A stretch of 14,786 nucleotides of DNA from positions 1-14,786 of the forward strand of contig RBNI01004015.1 of the NCBI GenBank assembly GCA_003990745.1, given 5' to 3'. The stretch comes from Jimgerdemannia flammicorona (taxonomy: Eukaryota > Mucoromycota > Endogonomycetes > Endogonales > Endogonaceae). Below the pieces are notes generated by a model. It had not been told where the DNA came from. It did not search any database and saw only the letters and a program-made list of their open reading frames with translations. Each line of letters opens with the position of its first letter. Position 1 is the first letter of the stretch. A program made the position numbers and the translations under genes. Of this stretch, positions 1-7,051 are shown piece after piece.

Positions 1-2
1 AA

Positions 3-503
3 AAAAAAAAAAAAGAGGAAGAATCTGAAGATGGAAATGATCCCAGACTCAATCCCCGAATTAACCTGGTGGATGACAGACCAGAAGACAATGTGTGGGT
101 CAAGAATACCATCCCTATCACTATTGGAGCCATTGCAGGAGAAATCAAAGGATGTCCTACATGCCTCAAGAGACACAGGTGTCCCAAGCACTCCTCCAAG
201 ATTATGGGAACAAGGAAATCGCCTGGTACAGTCTGCCCAGAGTGCAGAAGAAAGAAGAAGAAATGCAGACATGTTCCTGAAACACCTACAACCGAAGCTG
301 CAGAAGTATAAGCAATTTGGGGTCAAGAATCATTGGAGGAAGAAGAAACTTCTGACCAAGAAGTTCCTGAACAAGAAGCACCCAATGAAGAAGAGGTCCC
401 CAAACTCATTCCCTGGGATGACCCTCGCTGGATACCACCTGAAGACAATGACCCCTGGAATATAGAAGAAGGACCCAGTACAATCACCATTATTCCCAAG
501 TAA
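3..503 (+). pseudogene. gag-like ORF, C-terminal part, with Cys/His clusters and acidic tail
   Basis: Frame 3 is open from the window edge, where a run of 14 A encodes lysines, to TAA at 501, with one premature TAA at 309-311 (possibly CAA to TAA). Around residues 49-62 from the ATG at 69 lies a CPTC...CPKH cluster, followed by CPEC and a basic run, RRKKKKC. These could be zinc-knuckle-like nucleic-acid-binding motifs but do not match the classic CX2CX4HX4C knuckle. After the premature stop the same frame encodes a Glu-rich, Trp-containing acidic tail that ends in ITIIPK. Its position just upstream of pol suggests Gag nucleocapsid, but the capsid domain would lie outside the window, so the Gag assignment is inferred from context. 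Confidence 0.6.
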
Positions 504-572
504 GAAACCCACCAAGAGAAAGCTTTTCAGCTAGGAAGATGTTCACACCAAATGGTCTTCCACTCTCCCTGA

Positions 573-1271
573 GACTACTGCTACCAGTATCATCTGTTGG
601 ACCAACAAGAAAGACAGAGACCCCAGAGACCAGAACCCCCAACTACTCTTGCACAGTCCACCACCTTTCAAGAAGTCACTACAAGGTTACAAAGTCGATT
701 TAGGGGACAAGGCTTCTTCACCCGAACAGAAATATATCCCTTGTCTACCCTTCTCCCAACCTATGATCAAGATGGGTACCACTTTCCAAGACAGCAAGAG
801 ATAAATAGCCGGGAACACCACTTTCGAGCAATGGGATATTGTAACCATGGGAAACACCCTGACTGCCAAGACTGCAGATATCAGAAAATTCACCTCAGTC
901 ATGATGTTGCAGTGTATACTTTGAAGAAAGGAGATAACTGAAGACAGATCCAAAAAAGCCAGATTCAAAAAAGCCAGACCAAGAAGCCAGGAAGAAGAAT
1001 CCTCAAGATCTACAATTTGGGAGAAGATATCCTAGCTCTCATCAGACATGCTACCTGCCAGGGATGGGTAGAAGATGCTGCCAACTTCATGGAAGCCCTA
1101 GACCCTACAGGAAGAAGGGGAATTAATTACCTCCGAGACCCTTCTACTAGAGCCAGATGGCCACACCTCAACCTCAGAGCTTGGAGGCTCTCTGCTAGTG
1201 GAGCTTCAGCCCTAGGAAAGCCCGAACTCAGCAAGGATATTGCCCAGTATGTTCTGCTGCACCCAAAAGCC
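573..1271 (+). pseudogene. N-terminal pol region, Cys/His-rich, no recognised catalytic domain
   Basis: Frame 3 runs from after a TGA at 570 through 941 and, past a TGA at 939-941, into the dUTPase. The first part is Gln/Arg/Pro-rich and includes a short CNHGKHPDCQDC segment near 870-905 that could bind zinc. The second part (from 1017) has a helical-looking LALIRHATCQGWVED segment followed by a Gly/Arg-rich linker. A retropepsin would be expected here in Ty3/Gypsy elements, but I find no D-[ST]-G motif in this stretch. Whether gag (ending at 501) and this region were one frame with a stop between them, or two ORFs, cannot be decided from this decayed copy. Confidence 0.55.
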
Positions 1272-1658
1272 AAACCCCCGACCAAAGCCCACCTAGAAGA
1301 TGTAGGATATGATCTCCACAGCCTGAAGGACGAATCTATCAAGCCTGGAAAGACCTTCATGGTCAGAACTGGACTAGCTATGCAGCCACCCCAAGGAGTT
1401 TATATTCAACTGACCTCAAGGTCTGGACTTGCCAGACAAGGGATAACTGTAGAAGGAGGAACTATTGACCCTGGATATACAGGCGAAATCAAGGTTATCC
1501 TACACAACAGCAGTGCAGAATGGCACTGAATTATTAGAGGACAGAAGATTGCCCAAGCTGTCTTCATGAAGGTCAAGACCCCACAGTTACAGGAAGTCTC
1601 CGAACTAACTGAAGGAATAAGACAAGCAAAGAGATTTGGAAGTTCAGACAGGAAGGAG
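1272..1658 (+). pseudogene. dUTPase domain of pol (trimeric type), interrupted
   Basis: All five signature motifs of homotrimeric dUTPases can be read in frame 3: motif 1 DVGYDL (1299-1316), motif 2 SRSGLA (1416-1433), motif 3 GTIDPGYTGEI (1458-1490), motif 4 RGQKIAQAV (1536-1562), and a motif-5-like RFGSSD (1632-1649). Functional dUTPases hydrolyse dUTP to dUMP and PPi; in retroelements they are thought to limit uracil in cDNA. A TGA at 1527-1529 falls between motifs 3 and 4, so this copy could not make the full domain without readthrough. Motif 5 is weaker than the usual GxGGFGSTG. The domain sits between the Cys-rich N-terminal pol region and the pre-RT linker, in the same frame as both. 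Confidence 0.88.
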
Positions 1659-2056
1659 GTATATCTCCTTCAAGTCAACCACCTCAAGAGGAATGTTCCC
1701 CAGCAAGTATACTGGCAACCAGTCAGACTGCACAAGAATCTCATCCTGGAGCCCGGAGAACAAACTACCTTCGAAATCTTTGCACCACCTGACCCCAGAA
1801 ACCTCTTCTTTGAACCCAAGGAGGATATCTCACACCTGGACATAGAGGGACACACATTCCCTGACAAGATGAATCCAGTACACTCCCAAGGAACCAACCA
1901 AAGTTGAGAGACCATCATCTTGCCGAAAGGAACCATCATAGGACATCTGGTGCCTTTTCTCAACTGAACTCATAGGGAAGTTTATGAACTAAACCTATCA
2001 GGAAATGGCAAAAGGTCTCAGAAGAAAGGAAAGGCCCCTCTGCGACCAAGGAGACA
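1659..2056 (+). pseudogene. pre-RT linker region of pol
   Basis: Frame 3 continues beyond the dUTPase with a beta-rich stretch (LILEPGEQTTFEIF) and, after a TGA at 1905-1907, the segment LPKGTIIGHL. This resembles the 'PKGTxIG' strand commonly found between protease and RT in Ty3/Gypsy polyproteins. A second TGA lies at 1965-1967, and the frame closes at 2058. The RT continues in frame 2, so a frame change lies between about 1988 and 2057. It could be a mutation or, less likely, an original frameshift site; an intact copy is needed to tell which. The assignment is by position and one motif only. Confidence 0.55.
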
Positions 2057-2985
2057 GTGAAGCCTTCCACAAACATTGGAGAAGAATTGACACCTCAACA
2101 ACAGCAACAACTAGTAAAACTTCTCAACAAATATCAAGATATCTTCACTACTAATTATGGCAACCTGCCATACAACCCATCATATCACTACAGCATAAAT
2201 ACAGGAAGTGCAACACCCATCTGGCAGAAACCCTATAGAATACCCCACCACTTGAAAACATTCGAAAAGGAGCACATCCAAGAACTCTTAGACAATGGAG
2301 TCATCCGACCCTCTACCAGCCCCTGGGCCAGTCCTATACTTTTTGTACCAAAGAAAGGAGGATGGAGACTCTGTGTGGATTACAGAAAACTAAATTCAGT
2401 CACTGAAAAGGATGCTTATCCTTTGCCCAGAATTGATGACCTTTTGGATCAGTTACAAGATGCCAGATACTTCAGCAGTATGGACCTCTTCGCAGTATTC
2501 CACGAGATCCCCATAGACCCCAAGGACATTCAAAAGACAGCCTTCCTTGCTCTAGGAAAACTGTTTGAGTACCTCTGAATGCCCTTCGGACTCTGCAATA
2601 CACCTCCCACTTTCCAGAGAATGATGAATCAGTCTATGCCCCTTTGATTCACTACTGTTTGATTGTATACATGGGTGATTCCAACATCTATTCAGCAAAT
2701 TTCGAAGAACACCTGCACCACTTAGAGGAATTCTTCAAGCTCACCCATAAAAACCACTTGAGACTAAATGCAAAGAAATGTTACTTCAGGAAACAGAAAC
2801 TCGAATTCCTCGGATTCATAGTCTCAAAAGAAGGAACTCATGCAGACTGAAAGAAAACTAAGAAGATCAACAATTGGCCAGTACCAAAGAACCCAAAGGA
2901 GATATTATCATTTCTGATGCTAGTATCCTATTACAGAAGGTTTATCAAGAACTTTGCTCAAATCGCTGCCCCAATCCGGATCCTT
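2057..2985 (+). pseudogene. Reverse transcriptase domain, damaged YxDD motif
   Basis: Frame 2 (2057-2578) starts with a Gln-rich helix and YQDIFT, then shows FVPKKGGWRLCVDYRKLN and SSMDL, whose Asp is the first catalytic aspartate. It reaches FEYL before a TGA at 2576-2578; MPFGLCNTPPTFQ follows in the same frame, then a shift near 2640 moves to frame 1. There the YxDD box reads YMGDSNIYS: the first catalytic Asp of the pair is Gly. KCYFRKQKLEFLGFIVS follows, then TGA at 2848-2850, then the thumb (NWPVP...YYRRFI). Family comparison makes the RT call certain. The Gly in YxDD, the stops and the shift each argue that this copy has no RT activity. Confidence 0.93.
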
Positions 2986-3471
2986 CTCAAGAAAGGAGTA
3001 CCATTCCAATGGACAGAATCACAAGGAAAAGCCTTCAAGGAACTCAAAAATCGCATGACTATGGCACCAATCCTTGTACGCCCCAATCTACAGAAGCCAT
3101 TCATTTTGTATACAGATGCTTCTAAAGATGGCCTCGGAGCAGTTCTAGCCCAAGAAGGACCCAATCAACAGCACCATGTGATAGCTTATGCAAGCAGAGC
3201 TACCAATCAGCAGCAGATGAACTATGGTAGCACCAAACTGGAATGCCTTACAGTTATATGGGCCATCACCCTATTCAAGCATTACCACATCGGAAAAAGG
3301 TTCACCCTGATCACAGACCATGCAGCCCTCAAATGGTTATTCAACCACAAGGAACCTGCCGGAATCTTAGGCCGCTGGATCCTTATTCTTCAGGATTACA
3401 AAATCACCATCATCCATAAAGCAGGGAAAGCTCACAACAATGTTGATGTACTTTCCCACCAGCTCCAATAA
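2986..3471 (+). pseudogene. RNase H domain of pol
   Basis: Frame 1 is open to TAA at 3469-3471. It has the Ty3/Gypsy RNase H signatures: ILYTDAS (catalytic Asp codon 3115-3117), KLECLTVIWAI (catalytic Glu), TDHAALKWLF (catalytic Asp codon 3316-3318), and a tail NNVDVLSHQL where families usually have NxxADALSR, so one residue appears lost or changed. The domain degrades the RNA strand of the RNA:DNA hybrid during reverse transcription. It directly follows the RT thumb in the same frame. The integrase continues in frame 3, with the frame change near 3470. This is the least damaged domain of the polyprotein. Confidence 0.9.
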
Positions 3472-3485
3472 ACCAGAAGAAGGGT

Positions 3486-4547
3486 GTCCCAAGAAACTAC
3501 ACCCTAAAGGAAGCTCCTCAGACCATCAAGGCACAAGAAGATCTTATCCGAAAAGAACATCAGAAAGCCCATCAAGGACAGACAAGCACAGAAGACAAGA
3601 TTCGAAAACTGTATCAACATTGACCTCACCTCAGAACTCAAGTCCGAGATATCATCCAGAAATGTGACACTTGCCAGAAGTACCAAGGAAAGAAGAACTA
3701 TCAAGCCCCTTTGCAACCGATTCCCCCACCCACTCACATCCTTCAGAGATGGGGAGTAGATGTAATTGGACCTCTACCGGTTATACCAAGAAGAAACAGA
3801 TACATCCTTGTATTTGTAGAACATCTGACCAAGTGGCCTGAGGCTTTCCCAATGGAAATCGCAGATGCCTTAACCATTGTAGGCCTTCTCCATGGACTCA
3901 CACTCAGATATGGACCCCCAGAAGAACTCATTTCTGACCGAGGCACAGAATTCATCAATAACATAATCACAAGTTATGCCCGAATTCACAAGATCCACCT
4001 CAAAAGGACCATATCATACCATCCCCAGACCAATGGCATGACAGAGAGAATGAACCAGATCATCAAGAAAGGACTTGCCCGAGTCAATCCTACCAATTGG
4101 GACCTCTGCTTACCTGAGATCTTATGGGAAATTCGGAACACCCCTGCCACATCTACCAAACAAAAGCCATTCAAAATGATGTTTGCCAAGAGAACCAGAA
4201 CTGCTGACCATGAGAATCTCAGAGACCTCCTCAAGAAGGCAGAACAGTTACGAAATCAAGCCCAAGGATAGATTATCAAAGCCCAGGAAAGACAAAAGAA
4301 GTACTACAACCGAAAACAGAAGGATCAGGAGATCAAGATTGGAGATCAAGTCCTAGTTTGGAGAAGTATGATCGAGACAAACTTTGCTGCCAAACTGGAA
4401 CCGAAATGGGAAGGACCTTATTTTGTACACAATATCAGAGGAACCAGCATCTATTTAAGAAGCATAGATGGATGGACCCTCAGAACACCAGTACACATCA
4501 ACCGCCTCAAGATATACCTTTCCCCACATCATGAATCAGAGAGTTGA
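3486..4547 (+). pseudogene. Integrase: HHCC zinc domain, DD35E core, GPY/F module
   Basis: Frame 3. The zinc-binding domain has H-x3-H at 3558-3572 and CDTC at 3663-3674, with TGA at 3621-3623 inside it at a position where related integrases usually have Trp (YxWP). The core has Asp 3759-3761 (WGVDVIGPLP), Asp 3936-3938 (SDRGTEF) and Glu 4044-4046 (TNGMTERMN), with exactly 35 residues between the last two, so the DD35E triad is intact. A TAG at 4269-4271 interrupts the frame before KKYYNRK. The C-terminal module shows KWEGPYF (GPYF at 4413-4424) and VHINRLKIY, the GPY/F domain of Ty3/Gypsy integrases. No chromodomain is visible. The frame stops at 4545, possibly prematurely, since the same frame stays open to 4809. 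Confidence 0.93.
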
Positions 4548-5046
4548 CAACCGCCTTCAGACTCTTATCCTCAGCTCATTTCAATCACAGCCAGTTCCCC
4601 TACCCCAATTCCGAGAAATCAATGGGAACACTCTCCAGAAGATCCAGATTCATCAAGAGAATCTTGTCCTGACCAGATGATTGCTACAGGTCCATCAACT
4701 TCAGGCCCACTATGCAATTGGAGAACAATTGCAGAACCTCCCAGTCCCAGAACAAACATATATCAGAAATACCACAAGACTATCAAGAAGGGATGTTACT
4801 GCTGCCGATAGGCTCTACACCCTTTACAAGCGAAACCCTGCAGCTCTGATGCAAGTACAATTCTCCTGGTATGATACACGAGGAATGAACCTAGCCACCT
4901 ACCTGAGCATTGTCAATGCTGTTGAGATCTTATTCCCAGAAGAAGAAGAGGAACCCCTGGAATGGAGCGACCATGGTACAGATGACGAAGATGATGGAAC
5001 AGGTGTTGATGCAGAAGATGCTTACCCACACTGGGATGATGACTAA
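4468..5046 (+). pseudogene. Accessory ORF after integrase, acidic C-terminus, unknown function
   Basis: Frame 1 runs 4468-4680 and 4681-5046, with TGA at 4678-4680 between the halves; the start is uncertain. The second half looks like a folded protein (DVTAADRLYTLYKR, then MNLATYLSIVNAVEILF). It ends in an acidic tail with five consecutive Glu and a final WDDD before TAA at 5044-5046. The older copy at 6856-7014 keeps the same C-terminal frame, including TYL, ILF, EEEEEP, EWSD, DAY and the closing DD, which suggests real coding use. Meanwhile frame 3, the pol frame, is also open from 4548 to TAG at 4809, so the two frames overlap by up to about 340 bases. The position is where some LTR elements carry an extra or env-like gene, but no membrane segment or signal peptide is visible. 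I do not recognise the family. Confidence 0.55.
4548..4811 (+). pseudogene. Pol C-terminal tail in integrase frame (Pro/Ser-rich)
   Basis: After the TGA at 4545 the integrase frame stays open to TAG at 4809-4811, encoding a Pro/Ser-rich, probably disordered tail. It contains NWRTIAEPPSPR and ends in CYCCR. The older copy (6516-6779) has NWRTVAEPPSPR and ends in HHCC before a stop, so the frame and approximate end point are shared by both copies. That makes it plausible that the original polyprotein ended here and that the 4545 stop is secondary. It overlaps the accessory ORF in frame 1, so some of the conservation could be driven by the other frame. Confidence 0.4.
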
Positions 5047-5076
5047 AAGATAGTCTGGAGACAGACTATCCTTTAG
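5043..5076 (+). promoter_or_regulatory. Hairpin next to polypurine tract (element A)
   Basis: CTAAAAGATAGTCT (5043-5056) and AGACTATCCTTTAG (5063-5076) form an inverted repeat with 14-base arms, a 6-base loop and a single A-C mismatch. The left arm contains the TAA stop of the accessory ORF, and the right arm runs into the G-rich polypurine tract. The older copy has the same hairpin with fully complementary arms at 7011-7044. Function is unknown; position suggests a role in plus-strand priming, RNA 3'-end structure or packaging. Confidence 0.7.
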
Positions 5077-5083
5077 TGGGGGC
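5075..5083 (+). other. Polypurine tract (plus-strand primer site) of element A
   Basis: AGTGGGGGC lies immediately before the LTR start TGATGTGATG at 5084. The same string is present before the second LTR (7043-7051). A G-rich purine stretch abutting the 3' LTR is the expected plus-strand priming site; the internal T makes it imperfect. Confidence 0.7.
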
Positions 5084-5198
5084 TGATGTGATGAATCAGG
5101 ATATACCACCTGAATTATACCTTAGCCAGATGATGTGAACAATTAGCCAGATGACATGAACACCCAGTATAGTAACCAGCAACCATTGCTGTGGAAAC

Positions 5199-5208
5199 TA
5201 TATAAATA
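5199..5208 (+). promoter_or_regulatory. Candidate TATA box in LTR1
   Basis: TATATAAATA lies 115 bases into the LTR, a reasonable position for the U3 promoter that drives retrotransposon transcription. The corresponding spot in the second LTR is not clearly conserved, so this could also be chance in AT-rich DNA. See the second candidate at 5349. Confidence 0.4.
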
Positions 5209-5239
5209 GCCAGACTACCAGATAAGGTATATCTGTGTA

Positions 5240-5296
5240 GGATCTGCACACCTGTGCCGGACCTGTACACTTATGCTGGACCTGCACAACTTTCCA
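5240..5296 (+). repeat. Three-unit 19-bp tandem repeat in LTR1
   Basis: Units begin at 5240, 5259 and 5278 with GGATCTGCACA, GGACCTGTACA and GGACCTGCACA. The equivalent part of the second LTR has an 18-bp repeat of related but AT-shifted units starting at 7212, 7230 and 7248. Short tandem arrays near an LTR promoter often act as enhancer-like elements; that role is inferred. Confidence 0.7.
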
Positions 5297-5348
5297 TAGA
5301 TAGCAAATCTATAGTTAGCGACATAGTAACTGGATAGCAACCAACTTG

Positions 5349-5380
5349 TATAAATTACCCCAGAGACAAGAGTGAATAAA
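5349..5380 (+). promoter_or_regulatory. Conserved TATA-like box and AATAAA in LTR1
   Basis: TATAAATTA (5349-5357) is followed by CCC, a purine-rich stretch and AATAAA (5375-5380) before CCTCAG. The second LTR keeps the layout as TATATAAAATA (7337-7347), CCC and GATAAACCTCAG. This block survives in both LTRs better than its surroundings, so it may be the core promoter or a polyadenylation signal. Which of the two cannot be told from sequence alone. Confidence 0.45.
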
Positions 5381-6360
5381 CCTCAGTTCCGAAATACAAA
5401 GCAAAAGACAAGTCTGCCTACTACACTTCGAGAGATACACCTGCCAAAAGCCACTTGATCCTAAAGGAATTGGATTGCAACACTTAGGAGAAATGCCTGC
5501 TCTACAGCCACTACTAGGAGATTGTGAGCTTTGCCCCTTTCCCACTCCAGTCCACTTTCCGATACAAAGAACGAGTCTATTTTCAAGAGAAGTCCGCTAT
5601 GTTTTGGTTCGCTTGCCAGATAAGCCTGAAGATTTTCGCCCTTCCGCCGCATTCCCAGAAGCCCGCCTTTCTTGCACAAGCCAGTTTCTGATGCAACTTC
5701 ATAGTAGAGCCAGTCTAATGATGCAACTCCACGCAAATGAAGCCAGTCTTGATGTAACTTGCTAAGAGCTCAAGTTATTATTCCCAGAAGAGCCCGATCC
5801 GGAAGAACTCATGCCATCCGAGTTATTCCCAGTTGAAACCACCGATTCAGAAGAATCTGCGCCACCCGAGTTATTATTCCCAGAAAAGCCCAATTCGTGA
5901 CATCTGAGTTATTTATTATTCCCAGTGAGCCTAAGAAGAATCCGCACCATCTTCTATTCTCCAAACCGCCACTTTTGGAGAATCTGCACCAAATCGAGTT
6001 ATCCGCCAGATCGCTGCCTTCCCAGTTGACCTGCATAAGGAAATCCATTCGCGCTATACAAGATTGTCATGCAGAAATCGCATAAGGAGAACTGCTGAAT
6101 TGCCAGACCGTCATGCATCAAGATCGTCATGCTACACAAGATCGCCAGACCCAGAAATCGCATACTTTTGGAAATTGCCTCGCTATACAAAATTGTGGCA
6201 TTCCCAGTTAACCCAAGAAGGAAAAGACATACAAATCACCACTATACCTAGAGAACCGTCTCAATAAGGAAATCACTCACAGATATCCAGCTTGACTATT
6301 ATACCGCTAAATACCAAAGACCTCAGGAAATCTTAGAACATTTTATTTCTTTTTGACAAA

Positions 6361-6435
6361 GTAACTGGGGGCTCAAGCCAAACTACATCAACCCCCAACC
6401 TTGTAATTTGCCTCCATTGAGCCGAGCATGTTACA
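6361..6435 (+). repeat. Conserved LTR 3' end with inverted repeat
   Basis: Bases 6361-6392 are identical to 8429-8460 in the second LTR although the rest of the LTRs has diverged strongly. GGCTCAA (6370-6376) is complementary to TTGAGCC (6417-6423); the same pair exists at 8438-8444 and 8485-8491. The block lies just before the LTR terminus, that is, in U5 next to where the primer binding site would follow in a 5' LTR. Confidence 0.6.
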
Positions 6436-6855
6436 ATAGATAGATAAACCCTGAGGATACTAGTATATATTAATCACCTCAAGATATATCTCTCCCCATA
6501 CTATAAATCAGACAATTGATTAGTATCTCCAGACCCTCATTCTTAGTTTCTTCCAATCACTCTCAGTTCCCCTGCTATAATTTCACCAAACTAATGGAAA
6601 TCCCCTTCAACAATTCTGAGCCATCAAGAGAACCTCACCTTGGTCATATATCTACTGTAAGTCTACCAGCTTCAGGCTTACTATACAATTGGAGAACAGT
6701 TGCAGAACCTCCCAGCCCCAGACCTGATTTATATCAGAAACTTTACTGGCCTGATCTAGAAAAACACCATTGCTGCTAACAGACTATATATAATTTATAA
6801 ATGAAATACCACAGCACTAATACAGATATAGTTCTCTCTGAGTGATATATATAAA
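6436..6855 (+). pseudogene. Integrase end and pol tail of element B, decayed
   Basis: The start encodes a recognisable remnant of the integrase end (INHLKIYLSP, compare INRLKIYLSP in element A) with a stop near its beginning. Bases 6516-6779 are open in the pol-tail frame and carry NWRTVAEPPSPR and a terminal HHCC. The following bases to 6855 correspond to the first half of the accessory ORF but are too decayed to read as one frame. No catalytic motif is included. Confidence 0.65.
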
Positions 6856-7014
6856 ATGAATTCTGTCACCTATCTGAATATCATCAATTATGTCAAAATC
6901 CTATTTCTAGAGGAAGAAGAAGAACCTGTTGAATGGAGTGACTCTGATCTAAATGGAGATGACTGTTCAGGTATTGATGTCAAAGATGCTTATATATATT
7001 GGAATGATGACTAA
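6856..7014 (+). pseudogene. Accessory ORF remnant of element B, 52 residues
   Basis: An ATG at 6856 opens 52 codons to TAA at 7012-7014, aligned with the last part of the accessory ORF of element A. Shared features are TYL, an ILF hydrophobic segment, five consecutive Glu, EWSD, DAY and a closing DD. Most differences are conservative (for example SIVNAV against NIINYV) while the DNA shows many transitions. That fits past selection on the protein. The ATG may be fortuitous; it corresponds to an internal Met in element A. Confidence 0.5.
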
Positions 7015-7051
7015 AGGATAGTCTGAGGACAGACTATCCTTTAGTGGGGGC
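7011..7051 (+). promoter_or_regulatory. Perfect hairpin and polypurine tract of element B
   Basis: CTAAAGGATAGTCT (7011-7024) and AGACTATCCTTTAG (7031-7044) are perfectly complementary 14-base arms around a 6-base loop, GAGGAC. The polypurine tract AGTGGGGGC (7043-7051) overlaps the right arm, and the LTR starts at 7052. The arms match element A apart from one base, although flanking DNA is heavily diverged. Confidence 0.72.

Larger units (their letters stand above)
1..6435 (+). mobile_element. Ty3/Gypsy LTR retrotransposon with dUTPase (element A), 5' part outside window
   Basis: The domain order is gag end, dUTPase, RT, RNase H, integrase with GPY/F, accessory ORF, polypurine tract, LTR. 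RT-RNase H-integrase order is the Ty3/Gypsy (Metaviridae) arrangement. The 5' LTR, primer binding site and capsid region are not in the window. The sense strand is visibly A-rich. In-frame stops at 309, 939, 1527, 1905, 1965, 2576, 2848, 3621, 4269 and possibly 4678, frame changes near 2000-2057, 2640 and 3470, and a damaged RT catalytic motif show a non-functional copy. dUTPase-bearing Metaviridae elements are known from basidiomycetes, which is the main reason for suggesting a fungal host. The 3' boundary is set by the point where homology to the second copy restarts at 6436. Confidence 0.9.
5084..6435 (+). repeat. LTR of element A (LTR1, 3' LTR, 1352 bp)
   Basis: The LTR starts with TG directly after the polypurine tract and ends in TTACA (6431-6435), giving TG...CA ends. 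The right boundary is supported because element B's internal sequence resumes at 6436. It shares many blocks with the second LTR (7052-8503), including an identical 32-base block at 6361-6392. It is non-coding and contains TATA-like boxes, an AATAAA, a three-unit 19-bp repeat and several families of degenerate short repeats. At about 1.35 kb it is long for a Ty3/Gypsy LTR. Confidence 0.85.

Noticed and set aside
939..4271. UGA read as Trp or programmed readthrough in the Gypsy element
   Set aside because: Several TGA stops fall where Trp is plausible, but TAA and TAG stops, frame changes and a catalytic-site mutation also occur. Simple decay explains them all.
4413..4547. Chromodomain at the integrase C-terminus
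   Set aside because: The GPY/F module is clear, but the following residues lack the aromatic-cage pattern of a chromodomain.
4548..5046. Envelope gene after integrase
   Set aside because: No signal peptide, transmembrane helix or fusion-peptide-like segment is visible; the product is acidic and probably soluble.
5475..5765. Open frame inside LTR1 (96 residues), and a similar one at 7471-7710 in LTR2
   Set aside because: The frame is not maintained between the two LTRs along its length, no domain is recognisable, and the sequence is made of LTR repeats.
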